A DNA stretch of 64,000 nt from RUG12461 sp045661345. Lineage in GTDB: Bacteria > Bacillota > Clostridia > Lachnospirales > Lachnospiraceae. The stretch is taken from contig JAZRFM010000024.1 in NCBI GenBank assembly GCA_045661345.1, forward strand, positions 174,391-238,390, read 5' to 3'. A program made the translations under genes and the position numbers. This document shows positions 16,314 to 25,431 of this stretch, piece by piece. The notes beneath the pieces were generated by a model, which was not told the DNA's origin, did not search any database, and saw nothing but the letters and a program-made list of their open reading frames with translations. Position 1 is the stretch's first letter. Each line of letters starts with the position of its first letter.

Positions 16314-18332
16314 ATGTTTTTTTATTTAAAGATCAATCAGAACGAGCATTTTGCTTATCGAAATTTGCAGAATTGGATCAATGTGATTGCGGGACTTGAA
16401 CAAGCCAGGATGGTTGTGATCAGTGATAAACCGGAGATAACGGAAAATATCATGAACAGCTGCAGATTGATTCCCGGGATAGAGTTCATTTCCAGCGAAC
16501 GGAATGAAAGAGTTCTGAAAGAGCTTTGCGAGGAAGTAACAGATAATAGATGGAGAAATGCGGGATATGCACATTTGACCACCTTTTGGCATGCTTCGCA
16601 GCAGAAGGACTGTGAAGCCTTTTGGAATATTGATGCGGATGATACGTTCCTGTGTCTGTCAGAGGAAAGAACGAGGGAAGCGCTGATAGCTGCGGAGCAA
16701 AAGGCGAGACAGGAAGGGATTCTGTTATATTCTTTGGATATGCACTCATCCAGAGGAAAGGGTGAACCGTGGAGCTTTGGAATCACATATACGGATAATC
16801 ATATAGACTGGTTTGCCTTTATGAAGAATGAGGCATCCCATCCACTATGGGATCAGGCCAGAAAAATAGAATCTGATCTATTACATCTCTTGAATATTGA
16901 TATGTTTTTTACATATATTCTGAAAAAACATTATGGAGAGGGGAAAAAACGGATCATCGGAACTTTTTATTTAGATCATTCCTGGTTCATACATTACTCC
17001 AAAGATTTTCTGGGACTTGCTTTTTTCTCGGGACTCTATCAGTGGAGAAATGAACACATTTATACTCCGCTTTTTTCGGATCTACTGAAAGCCGGGAAAT
17101 TTCAAGAAGGTCAGGTGATTCCAGAGAATGTGGATAAGATTGATCTGTCAATTACAGAGGATGAAAGCCTTTGGGGGCTGCAAAAATATGTTTTTTTCGG
17201 CCCACTTAATGACGGAAACCGCGCATTAGTGGATGAACTTCCATTTCATGAAACAGAACAATGGAGTTTATTGAATCAGCTGCTTGGATACCATTGTCCT
17301 GAGGACAAACAGAACGAGGATAAAAAACCGGATGCATGGCGTGGAATGATGTCATCCCTGAAAAACCTTTACTCGGACGGTGAAGAGATTTATGAAATGC
17401 TGAGAAAAAGCCGCCCGGATGGATCGGAAATCATTGTATGCCCTGGGCATATGGGGGATACGCTTTTGATTACATCTTTGGCAAGGGCGTATAAGGAACA
17501 ACACGGATTCCCGCGACTGATCTTTGTGTCGGCCTCACTGCCGGAGGAAATGTTGAATTGCTATCGGTCAGTGGATGCGGTTTTGATGCTTGACAAGGCT
17601 GAAATGGAAAGTCTTCGGTTTTTTATCATGATCAGAAAGCTATGGCATCAGAACGGAATTCGTTATGCTCACTTTCAAGACGAGGTGGTATTGAATTATC
17701 CGCACGTCAGTACCAGAAATGTGATCAATTATCAATCATATTCTCTTCGTGAAAACCGGATGAATATGTTGGAACTGAGAATTGATTCTGCATTTGAACC
17801 TCTTTTTGTACCGTCAGCGATCAATAAGGAAGAGTTGCGGAAAAAGTATGGACATGCGGTTCTGTTCATGCCGGTGTCTTATTCCTCTGATCCGATTCCA
17901 GAAGGATTTTGGGAGAATCTTGCCGAATCCGTGCGCGCGAAGGGATTTGATGTTTATACCAACTATAATGGAGCGGAAAAAGAAAGTGTGATACCGGGAA
18001 CGTTGCCTTTCCAAAGCAGCTTTTATGAGATGGCACAGATGACAGAGATCTTTTCCCTTTTCGTAGGGGTAAGGAGTGGTTTGTGTGATTTAATTTCACT
18101 GACCGAAAAAGGGAGGCTTGTGATCCTCTATCAGGAGAGTATATGTGGGAAAAGCGATGATCTTTTGGTTGAGGAAAAGGACATAAAAGAGAGCAATATC
18201 TATGATCTGGGAAGAAAAGAGGGGATACAGTGTTTCCGTTACTCTTCACGAGGAGAAGAAAAAGTGATCCATGAGATCTGTAAACTTCTTGGAGAAGAAA
18301 AGGAGGAAAAGGGCTATGATCAATTACTTTGA
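16314..18332 (+). CDS. Two-domain glycosyltransferase: GT-A-like plus GT9-like
   Basis: A 672-aa fusion. Residues ~1-300 appear to be a GT-A fold glycosyltransferase: FWNIDADDTFLCLSEE near 103-118 supplies a DxD motif, following the pattern of DUF-type capsule transferases. Residues ~365-672 are a GT9-like GT-B domain (IIVCPGHMGDTLLITSL, YTNYNGAEKESVIPGTLP, LFVGVRSGLCDLI), matching the copies at 12359 and 13321. It could add two sugars in succession. Its sequence is more AT-rich than its neighbours. The ribosome binding site is excellent (AGGAGGCGGAG before ATG 16314). It overlaps the SIS gene by 17 nt. Confidence 0.75.
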   Translation: MFFYLKINQNEHFAYRNLQNWINVIAGLEQARMVVISDKPEITENIMNSCRLIPGIEFISSERNERVLKELCEEVTDNRWRNAGYAHLTTFWHASQQKDCEAFWNIDADDTFLCLSEERTREALIAAEQKARQEGILLYSLDMHSSRGKGEPWSFGITYTDNHIDWFAFMKNEASHPLWDQARKIESDLLHLLNIDMFFTYILKKHYGEGKKRIIGTFYLDHSWFIHYSKDFLGLAFFSGLYQWRNEHIYTPLFSDLLKAGKFQEGQVIPENVDKIDLSITEDESLWGLQKYVFFGPLNDGNRALVDELPFHETEQWSLLNQLLGYHCPEDKQNEDKKPDAWRGMMSSLKNLYSDGEEIYEMLRKSRPDGSEIIVCPGHMGDTLLITSLARAYKEQHGFPRLIFVSASLPEEMLNCYRSVDAVLMLDKAEMESLRFFIMIRKLWHQNGIRYAHFQDEVVLNYPHVSTRNVINYQSYSLRENRMNMLELRIDSAFEPLFVPSAINKEELRKKYGHAVLFMPVSYSSDPIPEGFWENLAESVRAKGFDVYTNYNGAEKESVIPGTLPFQSSFYEMAQMTEIFSLFVGVRSGLCDLISLTEKGRLVILYQESICGKSDDLLVEEKDIKESNIYDLGRKEGIQCFRYSSRGEEKVIHEICKLLGEEKEEKGYDQLL

Positions 18333-18909
18333 AAAGCAGCTGGCGGAGATCGATCATTCGATCCACTCTATCAATGAGGAGAAATTTAAGGAATGGGTCA
18401 GGCAGGGAACAGAGACGTTAAAAAATGGACATAAGATCATCGTCTCCGGACTCGGAAAAAATGTCCCCATCTGCGATAAGTTTGTGGGATCTATGGTTTC
18501 TCTCGGATTGGAAGCCTATTTTCTTCATACGAATTCTGCAGTTCATGGCGATATGGGTATCGTGAAGGATGGGGATATGGTGATTATCCTGACAAAGAGC
18601 GGGGAAACGGCAGAATCCATCTACCTTGCAAGATTATTGAAGGAACGGAACGTAAACTTATGGCTTCTCACTTTCCGAAAGGAAAGCACCTTGACAAGGG
18701 AGATCCCAAACAGCATTGTGCTGGATCTGGTTCATGAGGGGGATATGTGGAATATCATGCCGAACAATTCCACGACGATCAACCTGATTGTCCTGCAGGG
18801 TCTTGCCATGCAGATCGCAAAAGAGATAGGTCTCACCTTGCCCGATTTCAGGCGGAATCATCCGGGCGGATTTATCGGAGAGCAGCTTAAGAACGAAAAT
18901 AATCAGTGA
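18316..18909 (+). CDS. SIS-domain sugar phosphate isomerase, KpsF/GutQ-like without CBS domains
   Basis: A 197-aa single SIS domain. SGLGKNVPICDKFVGSMVSLG, AVHGDMGIVKDGD and TKSGETAESIYLARLLKE match the D-arabinose-5-phosphate isomerase family (KpsF/GutQ); the end RRNHPGGFIGEQL matches the HPGGalG motif. The usual C-terminal CBS pair is missing, as in the short forms seen in capsule and Kdo-like clusters. It would interconvert a ketose and aldose phosphate for a nucleotide sugar. The start is ATG 18316 with AGGAGG 10 nt upstream. Its 3' end overlaps the convergent gene by 23 bp. Confidence 0.8.
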   Translation: MINYFEKQLAEIDHSIHSINEEKFKEWVRQGTETLKNGHKIIVSGLGKNVPICDKFVGSMVSLGLEAYFLHTNSAVHGDMGIVKDGDMVIILTKSGETAESIYLARLLKERNVNLWLLTFRKESTLTREIPNSIVLDLVHEGDMWNIMPNNSTTINLIVLQGLAMQIAKEIGLTLPDFRRNHPGGFIGEQLKNENNQ

Positions 18910-19825
18910 TCTGCCTGATGAGCGCTTCTTCTCCGGAGGGATCATAGACTAAATTAAGCAATGCTTTGGCATCTCCAAGGATGGAACAGTCATCAAATAC
19001 CATCGTATGCGTATCCGGATTGATGACTACATGACGAAGCTCAGGCTGGAGAGCCAGAATATCACTGAAACCACTACGGTAAGAGATGACGCCCGCACAA
19101 TAACGTGCAAGTTGAAATGCTTCCCGAACAGAGGTATCCAGCCGTTCCGTTCCGGAGATAGGCTGCTCCCCACCGTGAACGTTGGTAAAAACCTGGAATC
19201 CATGTTCAGTCAGTGCCGTCACAAGCTTTTTCCAAAAAGAATCTGAAAGCAAGGGAAAAGCGACAGCATAGGGCGCCAGTATGATCCGTGATTTCCATGT
19301 ATCGGCAAGGGTGTTGTTAATCGGGTCGAAAAAGCTTTCCGATATTTTAGCCGGAGTACTCTTTTCTGATACCTGTAAAACAAAAAGCTTGTAAGGATCC
19401 AGTCGATGGGGAAAGGATACCTTACGTATCAGCCCCAGATTCCCCACCATATAGTTTGGGCCGTAGGTTGCCAGGTACAGGCAGGAGGCGATGGTGATAG
19501 CATCGCATTCATCGCTTCCGATGGCGATGCAGTCGTCAATGGCGTCAAACATATCCGCGATATCAACCTGATTTCTCTTGCAGACTAAAGTCAGCTTTTG
19601 TACGCCCCGGTATTCGCGTATATAATGCAGATAAGCAGCGATTGTGAGCGTGTCGCCGCTTCCCCAGGGACAGAACACATAGAAGACAGAAGGGTCTTTT
19701 GCTATGGCGTGTACTATCTGAAGCCCGAGGTTGCCCAAGGCAAGATACTGATCTTTTAGGAGAGCCTCTTCTTCCAGATATTGTTGATAGATGTTTTGTT
19801 CCGGCTGTTTTTTGAAATCATCCAT
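18887..19825 (-). CDS. GT9-like glycosyltransferase, copy 3 (opposite strand)
   Basis: A 312-aa protein of the same family as 12359 and 13321, but more diverged. VFCPWGSGDTLTIAAYLHYI carries the GDT loop and CAGVISYRSGFSDILALQ the C-terminal loop; FTNVHGGEQPISGTERL replaces the NHNGHD stretch. The start ATG 19825 has AGGAGG 8 nt before it, whereas an upstream ATG at 19861 has none. It lies alone, convergent with the SIS gene and divergent from the GT2 gene at 19920, so it was probably inserted into or inverted within the island. Confidence 0.65.
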   Translation of the reverse strand: MDDFKKQPEQNIYQQYLEEEALLKDQYLALGNLGLQIVHAIAKDPSVFYVFCPWGSGDTLTIAAYLHYIREYRGVQKLTLVCKRNQVDIADMFDAIDDCIAIGSDECDAITIASCLYLATYGPNYMVGNLGLIRKVSFPHRLDPYKLFVLQVSEKSTPAKISESFFDPINNTLADTWKSRIILAPYAVAFPLLSDSFWKKLVTALTEHGFQVFTNVHGGEQPISGTERLDTSVREAFQLARYCAGVISYRSGFSDILALQPELRHVVINPDTHTMVFDDCSILGDAKALLNLVYDPSGEEALIRQITDYFRS

Positions 19826-19875
19826 GATGGGAACCTCCTGTAGACAAGGCGATGTATGCAATAGAGAACATTTTT

Positions 19876-19903
19876 ATCATAACACAGCGGGTTGAAAACA
19901 CAA
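19876..19903 (-). promoter_or_regulatory. Weak sigma-A promoter for the GT9-like gene
   Basis: On the minus strand TTGTGT (19898-19903), a 16-bp spacer and TATGAT (19876-19881), in the short intergenic region between two divergent genes. Confidence 0.4.
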
Positions 19904-19919
19904 AATACAGGTATGAGAA

Positions 19920-21071
19920 ATGAACCGTGATTATCTGAATCAGAAAATTGAAGAACTGAAAATCCGCATCGGAAACGGATCCATGACACCTGAGGAGGAA
20001 CAGGAGACAGAGGCGTGGTTTCTGCGTGAATTTTTTTTGTATCCGGTGGAACAGCTTCTCTCGGAGAAAAAGTCAATTCCGCTGGAGCTTCTTCGCATGA
20101 TGCAGCAGGTGGTTCGTGGCGTGTATCCCTACTGGATTGACAATGATGAGATCTATGCGCTGGGAAGAGAAGCACTGATCAAGTTGTCGCTGATCGGGCG
20201 GGAGTTTGTTTCTCAGGAAGAGCTGGATCGCTTTCTGCAAAGAGAATTGCTTCCGGAAACAGGCAGAGAAAGGGTAAAACTTGATCGGATATCCGATCAG
20301 AGGGTCTATGTCAGTGTGATCCTGCCGACTTATAACCGCGCATCAGAGCTTGGAAAAGCCATGCAAAGCGTGTTGGATCAAACCTATGAGAATCTGGAGC
20401 TCATCGTGGTCAGCGACGGCTCGACAGATGAGACAGAGCAGGTGGTAAGGGACTTTTCGGATGCAAGGGTTCGTTTAGTTCAGTCCGAAAAAAACGGCGG
20501 GCTTGCGTACGCCAGAAATATGGGGATCCGCGAGGCCCGATATGATCTTCTGGCTTTTCATGATGATGATGATCTTTGGAAGCCGGAAAAACTGGAGAAT
20601 CAGGTGAGGGAACTGTTGCAGTCCGATCTCAGCACGGGTTTCTGCTATTGTGAAATGAGTTATATCATGCTGGACGGAAAGACCGTGCATATCGTACCGC
20701 GCCGTGAGATCAGTGATGTGCGGAAAAGAGGGTATCTCTACCCTGAGCTGCTGCGGAGAAATTTCATCGGCGGCCCCACACTTCTGGTACGAAAAGAGTG
20801 CCTGGAGGAGGTGGGTCTGTTTGACGAGACCCTGGCGATCTTTGAAGACTGGGATATGGTACTCAGATTGTCAAAATGCTACGATGCGGCCTTTGTGGCG
20901 GAGCCGTTGTATGACTATTTTGAGCATGAGAAAAGCCTGACCACCGACCGCAGCAGTACGCACAGAGAGAGAATTGCAGAGACCCTGACGCGTTTGGACG
21001 AAAAGACGGCGGAGGATAAAGCAGCGTATGGGTATACCGAAAGGTATAAAGATATGTATTTGGGGGAATAG
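19920..21071 (+). CDS. GT2 glycosyltransferase
   Basis: A 383-aa protein. Residues ~1-120 are helical and unassigned. The GT-A domain spans ~130-340: VSVILPTYNRASELGKAMQSVLDQTY, LIVVSDGSTDETEQVV, NGGLAYARNMGIREA and the metal site FHDDDDLWKPEKLE near 215. A later FEDWDMVLRL is the usual acceptor-side acidic motif. It is soluble, with no membrane anchor. It starts a long plus-strand run that reaches 30773. The ribosome binding site before ATG 19920 is poor; no better start was found. Confidence 0.85.
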   Translation: MNRDYLNQKIEELKIRIGNGSMTPEEEQETEAWFLREFFLYPVEQLLSEKKSIPLELLRMMQQVVRGVYPYWIDNDEIYALGREALIKLSLIGREFVSQEELDRFLQRELLPETGRERVKLDRISDQRVYVSVILPTYNRASELGKAMQSVLDQTYENLELIVVSDGSTDETEQVVRDFSDARVRLVQSEKNGGLAYARNMGIREARYDLLAFHDDDDLWKPEKLENQVRELLQSDLSTGFCYCEMSYIMLDGKTVHIVPRREISDVRKRGYLYPELLRRNFIGGPTLLVRKECLEEVGLFDETLAIFEDWDMVLRLSKCYDAAFVAEPLYDYFEHEKSLTTDRSSTHRERIAETLTRLDEKTAEDKAAYGYTERYKDMYLGE

Positions 21072-22175
21072 ATGGCAACGGCTGTTTTTGTAATGACACA
21101 TAAAAAATACGAGGAACCGAAAGATCCCGTATATCACACACTTCAGGTCGGCAGGGCAGCCGGGGATCATTCTCTGCCTTACCGGGGGGATGACAGCGGA
21201 GATAATATTTCATATCGGAACTGGCTTTTCGGAGAGCTGACAGGGATATACTGGATCTGGAAAAATGTCGAAGAATATGACCATATCGGGATCTGCCATT
21301 ATCGGAGGTATTTTCTGAATGAGAATGGAGAACTCATGCGTGGTGATGAGTATGACAGGATCCTGTCGGATTATGACATGATCGTACCGAAACCGAGTGT
21401 TTCGGATCAGACCAATTGGGAGGGATACGCAGAAAGTCATAATGGCAGGGATCTGATGACCGTGAAGGCAGCAGTGGATAAGCTGACGCCGGAGTTTTCC
21501 GGTGCCTTCCAGGAGATGCTGGATGCAAAAAGCTCCTATTATGCGAATCTGGCAGTCATGCCGCATACGGAGTTCAATAGCTATTGTGAGTGGATCTTTC
21601 GGATTTTTGCAGAAGCAGAGAGGGAGATCGATGTCACGGATTATGATAATTATCATAAACGGGTATATGGCTTCCTGTCAGAACTTCTTTTAAACACCTG
21701 GATCATCAGAAAGCAATATCGGGTATATGAAACCGAAGTCGGGATTACATCGGAAAAAGCAGAGACGACAGAACTGAAAGGTCTGCTCTCGGATTATGTC
21801 AGGAAAGGTGATTTCAGCGGCGGACGGAAATGCTATTATGAGTTTATGGAGAAACGACCGGATGTAAGGCTTTCCCAGTCCGATCTTTCCGGGGAGATCC
21901 CGTTGATGGAAATCATCCTTTACATTCTGGAGCAGGAACAGCAGAGGGGACAAAAGGGATTCGCTTCTGTTTCTATGGAATTGCCGAAACTCATCCAACA
22001 TTACCGGAGGGTGGTGAGTATCTTAAAAGCGCTGGGAGATGGAAGCGCAGGGGAAGCGGATGTGCAGTATATTTTGACAAATCATCTATCTGCGGTGGCG
22101 ACAGAAATCATTCTGCGGAATACCGCAGGGATCAACGGGGACATTGTCAGAAAGATTCTCGGGATCAACGAATAG
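21072..22175 (+). CDS. DUF4422 glycosyltransferase-like protein
   Basis: A 367-aa protein. Residues ~1-225 match DUF4422, a family from capsule and glycan clusters thought to transfer galactofuranose-type sugars: VMTHKKYEEP, TLQVGRAAG, GDDSGDNIS, LTGIYWIWKNV and the hallmark CHYRRYF are all in order. Residues ~230-367 are helical and have no assigned function. It starts directly after the stop of the GT2 gene (1-nt spacing). Related modules at 25428 and 37938 are fused to a capsular transferase domain. Confidence 0.8.
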   Translation: MATAVFVMTHKKYEEPKDPVYHTLQVGRAAGDHSLPYRGDDSGDNISYRNWLFGELTGIYWIWKNVEEYDHIGICHYRRYFLNENGELMRGDEYDRILSDYDMIVPKPSVSDQTNWEGYAESHNGRDLMTVKAAVDKLTPEFSGAFQEMLDAKSSYYANLAVMPHTEFNSYCEWIFRIFAEAEREIDVTDYDNYHKRVYGFLSELLLNTWIIRKQYRVYETEVGITSEKAETTELKGLLSDYVRKGDFSGGRKCYYEFMEKRPDVRLSQSDLSGEIPLMEIILYILEQEQQRGQKGFASVSMELPKLIQHYRRVVSILKALGDGSAGEADVQYILTNHLSAVATEIILRNTAGINGDIVRKILGINE

Positions 22176-22194
22176 CGGAGGCACACAGGAGATC

Positions 22195-23241
22195 GTGATC
22201 ATTGACATTTTTATTGCGGTCGCGGACAAGGGCGGCGTGGAAAACGTGATCAATGCGACAGCAGCATATCTGAAAAAGCAGGGAAATACCGTGCGGCTGA
22301 TCCAGGCAGTTTGGGAGCATCATCCCTGGACCTGTCCGGAGATCGATTTCTATTATTTGTCGGACCAGAGAGCAAATCAGGATTCTGAGAAATGGAAAAA
22401 CGGATATCTCGGTTTTTTAAGAGAAAACGGTTGCCCGGATGTCATTCTGGCGACGAACTGGCCGCTGATGTCTTTGATCGCAAGGCAGGCTATTGCTGAG
22501 ACAGGAAAACAGATCCCGCTCGTTTCCTGGGTGCATAATCCCATCGAACGATATGCGGCTGCGGGATATGGCGGTGTGGAGATGCTGCAGTATGCGGATG
22601 CACATCTTGCGATCAATCAAAGGATCGAGACTGAAATACAAAAGACCATCGCGAATGCGAAAATCGCAAGAGTGCATAATCCGGTTTCCGGAGAAAGAGT
22701 GTATTTTTCGGAGAACCGCATGCCACGGGAGCTGCTGTATGTGGGAAGAATCAGTGACCAGAAGAATCTGCCGGTTCTTCTTCTGGGGATCAAAAAAGCA
22801 AAGGCCGATTACCGCCTTACACTAATCGGAGAGGGACCGGAGGAGGCAAAGTTAAAAAGGATTGTCCGGGAGAACGGCCTGGTGGAGAGGGTTCATTTTG
22901 CCGGGTGGAGCGATGACCCGTGGAAAGCAGCCGGGCACAGTGGATTTCTGGTGATGTCCTCTCTTTATGAAGGGTTTCCTGTGACAGCAATGGAAGCGCT
23001 GCTTTCCGGTCTGCCTGTGATTTCCACCCCGGTGGATGGGATTGTGGAACTCATCAGACCGGGTGTAAACGGATTTCTCTATCCGCAGGGGGACAGCGAT
23101 GGTCTGGCAGAGGTGCTTGACTACATTGCGGACGGTGTGCTGCCGGTTCCCAAAGCCGATGCCTGCCGGATTTCGGCGGCGCCTTTTTTGGAAGAGAATG
23201 CTTTGCCGGATTTTTATGAAAAGCTGAAAGGGCTGATCTGA
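22195..23241 (+). CDS. GT4-type glycosyltransferase
   Basis: A 348-aa GT-B enzyme. The start was chosen by alignment with the paralogue at 26792: IIDIFIAVADKGGVENVINATAAYL here matches TIDFCIAMGWQGGVETVVNRTAGYM there, placing the first residue at the GTG at 22195 behind GGAGG and AGGAG; a TTG at 22144 is less likely. LLYVGRISDQKNLPVLLLGIK and SSLYEGFPVTAMEALLSGLPVISTPVDG give the nucleotide-sugar site. Acts in the cytoplasm. The donor is not predictable. Confidence 0.85.
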   Translation: MIIDIFIAVADKGGVENVINATAAYLKKQGNTVRLIQAVWEHHPWTCPEIDFYYLSDQRANQDSEKWKNGYLGFLRENGCPDVILATNWPLMSLIARQAIAETGKQIPLVSWVHNPIERYAAAGYGGVEMLQYADAHLAINQRIETEIQKTIANAKIARVHNPVSGERVYFSENRMPRELLYVGRISDQKNLPVLLLGIKKAKADYRLTLIGEGPEEAKLKRIVRENGLVERVHFAGWSDDPWKAAGHSGFLVMSSLYEGFPVTAMEALLSGLPVISTPVDGIVELIRPGVNGFLYPQGDSDGLAEVLDYIADGVLPVPKADACRISAAPFLEENALPDFYEKLKGLI

Positions 23242-24249
23242 ATGGTATATACGCTGCCGAGAGAAGAAGCGGGGATAACGGAATATGCAAGGATATCCGT
23301 GATTGTTCCGTGTTATAATGCGGAGCCTTTTCTGGCAAGATGTATAGACAGCATCTTGTCCCAGACAGTGGAGACTTCCTGTCTGGAATTGATCCTTGTG
23401 AATGATGCCTCAACAGACGGGACAAAAGAACTGCTGGAACAGTATGAAAAGCAGCATCCAGATCAGATTCTGGTCGTTCACTGTGAGCAGAACGGAAAAC
23501 AGGGGACTGCCAGAAATATCGGACTGCAGTATGCAACCGGGGAATATGTGACCTTTGTGGATGCGGATGACGCCATTGCGCCGGGCATGCTGATGGAACT
23601 GCTGAAGGGCATGGAAAAATGGCAGGTAGAAGTGGCGGAATGTGCCCAGATGGAGGTGCAGGAGGGGTGCGGGATCTGTACAGAAGCAGGAGAGAATACC
23701 GCAAAACTGTTTTTGATCGAAACGGAGGAAGAAAGGAGGGCCTTCTTTCTATCCAATGCCTGGGCATGCGGACCGGTAAGACGACTCTACCGAAGGACAT
23801 TTCTTGAGAAGAACAGATGCCGTTTTCTCGAAAAAGTGTTCATGGAGGATATGTATTTTACCTATCTGGTATTGGCAAAGTGCAGATCCTGGTATCAGAT
23901 GACGGATCCGCTTTATTACTACTACCAGAATCCGGACAGCGTGATGCATTCTTCTGCAAAGAAAGAATACTACATGGATGTTCATCATGTCTTCCGGCTA
24001 ACAGCGGAAGAATTGAAAAAGAGAAATGATTTCTCTGTGATCCGGGACGAGATGGAGTTCGTGTATTTCAGGAAGGTGTTCTATGACCTGAGCTCCTATA
24101 TCCTGCATACATTTGACGATCCGCTGCAGCGTGGAATCGAAGAAATGAGAGAGTATGTAAGAAGCCGGTTTCCGAATATGCGCGCAAACCGCTATATGGA
24201 GGAGAGTCATCGAAAAGAATATGATCTTTTGATGCATCTGGGTGAATGA
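23242..24249 (+). CDS. GT2 glycosyltransferase
   Basis: A 335-aa GT-A enzyme: ISVIVPCYNAEPFLARCIDSILSQT near residue 17, LILVNDASTDGTKEL, GKQGTARNIGLQYATGEYVTFVDADDAI near 88-113 (DADD metal site). The second half (residues ~200-335) is mostly helical, as in EpsJ- or capsule-type GT2 enzymes. It starts at the base after the upstream stop. No membrane segment. Confidence 0.85.
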   Translation: MVYTLPREEAGITEYARISVIVPCYNAEPFLARCIDSILSQTVETSCLELILVNDASTDGTKELLEQYEKQHPDQILVVHCEQNGKQGTARNIGLQYATGEYVTFVDADDAIAPGMLMELLKGMEKWQVEVAECAQMEVQEGCGICTEAGENTAKLFLIETEEERRAFFLSNAWACGPVRRLYRRTFLEKNRCRFLEKVFMEDMYFTYLVLAKCRSWYQMTDPLYYYYQNPDSVMHSSAKKEYYMDVHHVFRLTAEELKKRNDFSVIRDEMEFVYFRKVFYDLSSYILHTFDDPLQRGIEEMREYVRSRFPNMRANRYMEESHRKEYDLLMHLGE

Positions 24250-24252
24250 AAA

Positions 24253-25431
24253 ATGAAACAATGGAAAATACTTTACTTTGATCTGGTCAGGCTCATTAAA
24301 AATGATATGATCTGGGGGCTTCTCGCCTTCAATCATGACGTACGGCGTGCAGAGTTCCATGCACCGGATGCGACCTATACCGAGGAGGATCTGGAAAAAG
24401 CACTCGCGGAAATTGGAGATGAGGAGCTCGTAATATCCCAGAACTTTTCGGCGGTGGTGGCGGAGGCGTGCCATCGGAAGCAGCGGCTCTATGCGGCATG
24501 GGTCTATGATTCGCCACAGGCTTCTCTTTACCTGGAGGAAGCGCTTTATGAGACGAATTATGTTTTCCTGTTTGATAAATGCCAGCTGAACCGCATGAGA
24601 GAGGCGGGTCTGAGGAACCTGTTTTATCTGCCGCTTGCGGCAAATGTGGAGCGGCTGAGCGCGCTTGTGATCGAGGATGAAGAGATTGAAAAGTATCGGA
24701 CAGATGTGCTCTTTGTCGGAAGCCTGTATCAGGATGAGAGAAGAAGTGCTTATCTGAAGCAGCTCCCGGAGAAGGCGCATCTGGAAGTGGAAGCTGTGCT
24801 GCAGGAGCAGTTCGGCAAATGGGGCGGTCAGGCAAAACAGTTTCGTACACTTACAAAGGAAACACGTGATCTCATGTGTGCCGCGCTGAACCAGAACCAT
24901 CTGGAAGAGTATTCCTTTGATCCGGTGTATCTGGTAGAGACGCTGATCTTATGCAGAGAGCTTTCCTCACGGGAGAGGATACAGATGTTGTCTCTCCTTT
25001 CGGGTGATTGCCGGGTCAGCTGCTATACCACCGGCCGTGATATCGACGGCACACTTTCGCGGGCAGCGATCCATCCGCCGATTGAGGGAGAAGAGGAGGT
25101 CTTTAAGGCTTACTATTCTGCAAAGATCAATCTGAACCATACGCTGACATCCATCGAAACGGGGATACCGCTTCGCGTATTTGATATTCTGGGAGTAGGC
25201 GGATTCGTGCTTTGCAACGACCAGGAGGAATGTCACGAATTATTCCGCGTGGATAAAGAAATGGTGACCTTCTCGGATTTTGACGAGATGCGGGAAAAGG
25301 CGCGTTTCTATCTGAATCATGAAGAACAGCGGATCCGGATCGGAATCGCGGGATACGAACGGGTGCGGGATTGTTATACCTATCCGGTTGCAATGAAATC
25401 CATGCTTGACACCATTGAGAAGAAACTATGA
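24253..25431 (+). CDS. CgeB-like glycosyltransferase (DUF3880/Glyco_trans_1_2), copy 1
   Basis: A 392-aa GT-B-like protein of the CgeB family, named after a Bacillus spore coat protein but common in glycan clusters. The C-terminal half has the family core: VLFVGSLYQDERRSAYL, SAKINLNHTLTSIETGIPLRVFDILGVGGFVL and YLNHEEQRIRIGIAGYERV. The N-terminal half (residues ~1-150) follows the DUF3880 pattern (LVISQNFSAVVAEACHRKQRLYAAWVYDSP). Three paralogues are at 33935, 42770 and, outside the island, 49715. Confidence 0.8.
   Translation: MKQWKILYFDLVRLIKNDMIWGLLAFNHDVRRAEFHAPDATYTEEDLEKALAEIGDEELVISQNFSAVVAEACHRKQRLYAAWVYDSPQASLYLEEALYETNYVFLFDKCQLNRMREAGLRNLFYLPLAANVERLSALVIEDEEIEKYRTDVLFVGSLYQDERRSAYLKQLPEKAHLEVEAVLQEQFGKWGGQAKQFRTLTKETRDLMCAALNQNHLEEYSFDPVYLVETLILCRELSSRERIQMLSLLSGDCRVSCYTTGRDIDGTLSRAAIHPPIEGEEEVFKAYYSAKINLNHTLTSIETGIPLRVFDILGVGGFVLCNDQEECHELFRVDKEMVTFSDFDEMREKARFYLNHEEQRIRIGIAGYERVRDCYTYPVAMKSMLDTIEKKL

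Noticed and set aside
16314..18332. Two separate genes joined by a read error
   Set aside because: The frame is continuous, there is no internal ribosome binding site at the domain border, and the linker looks natural.
19861..19861. ATG 19861 as the start of the minus-strand GT9-like gene
   Set aside because: No ribosome binding site; ATG 19825 has AGGAGG at 8 nt.
22144..22194. TTG 22144 as start of the GT4 protein
   Set aside because: Alignment with the paralogue at 26792 puts the first residue at GTG 22195.
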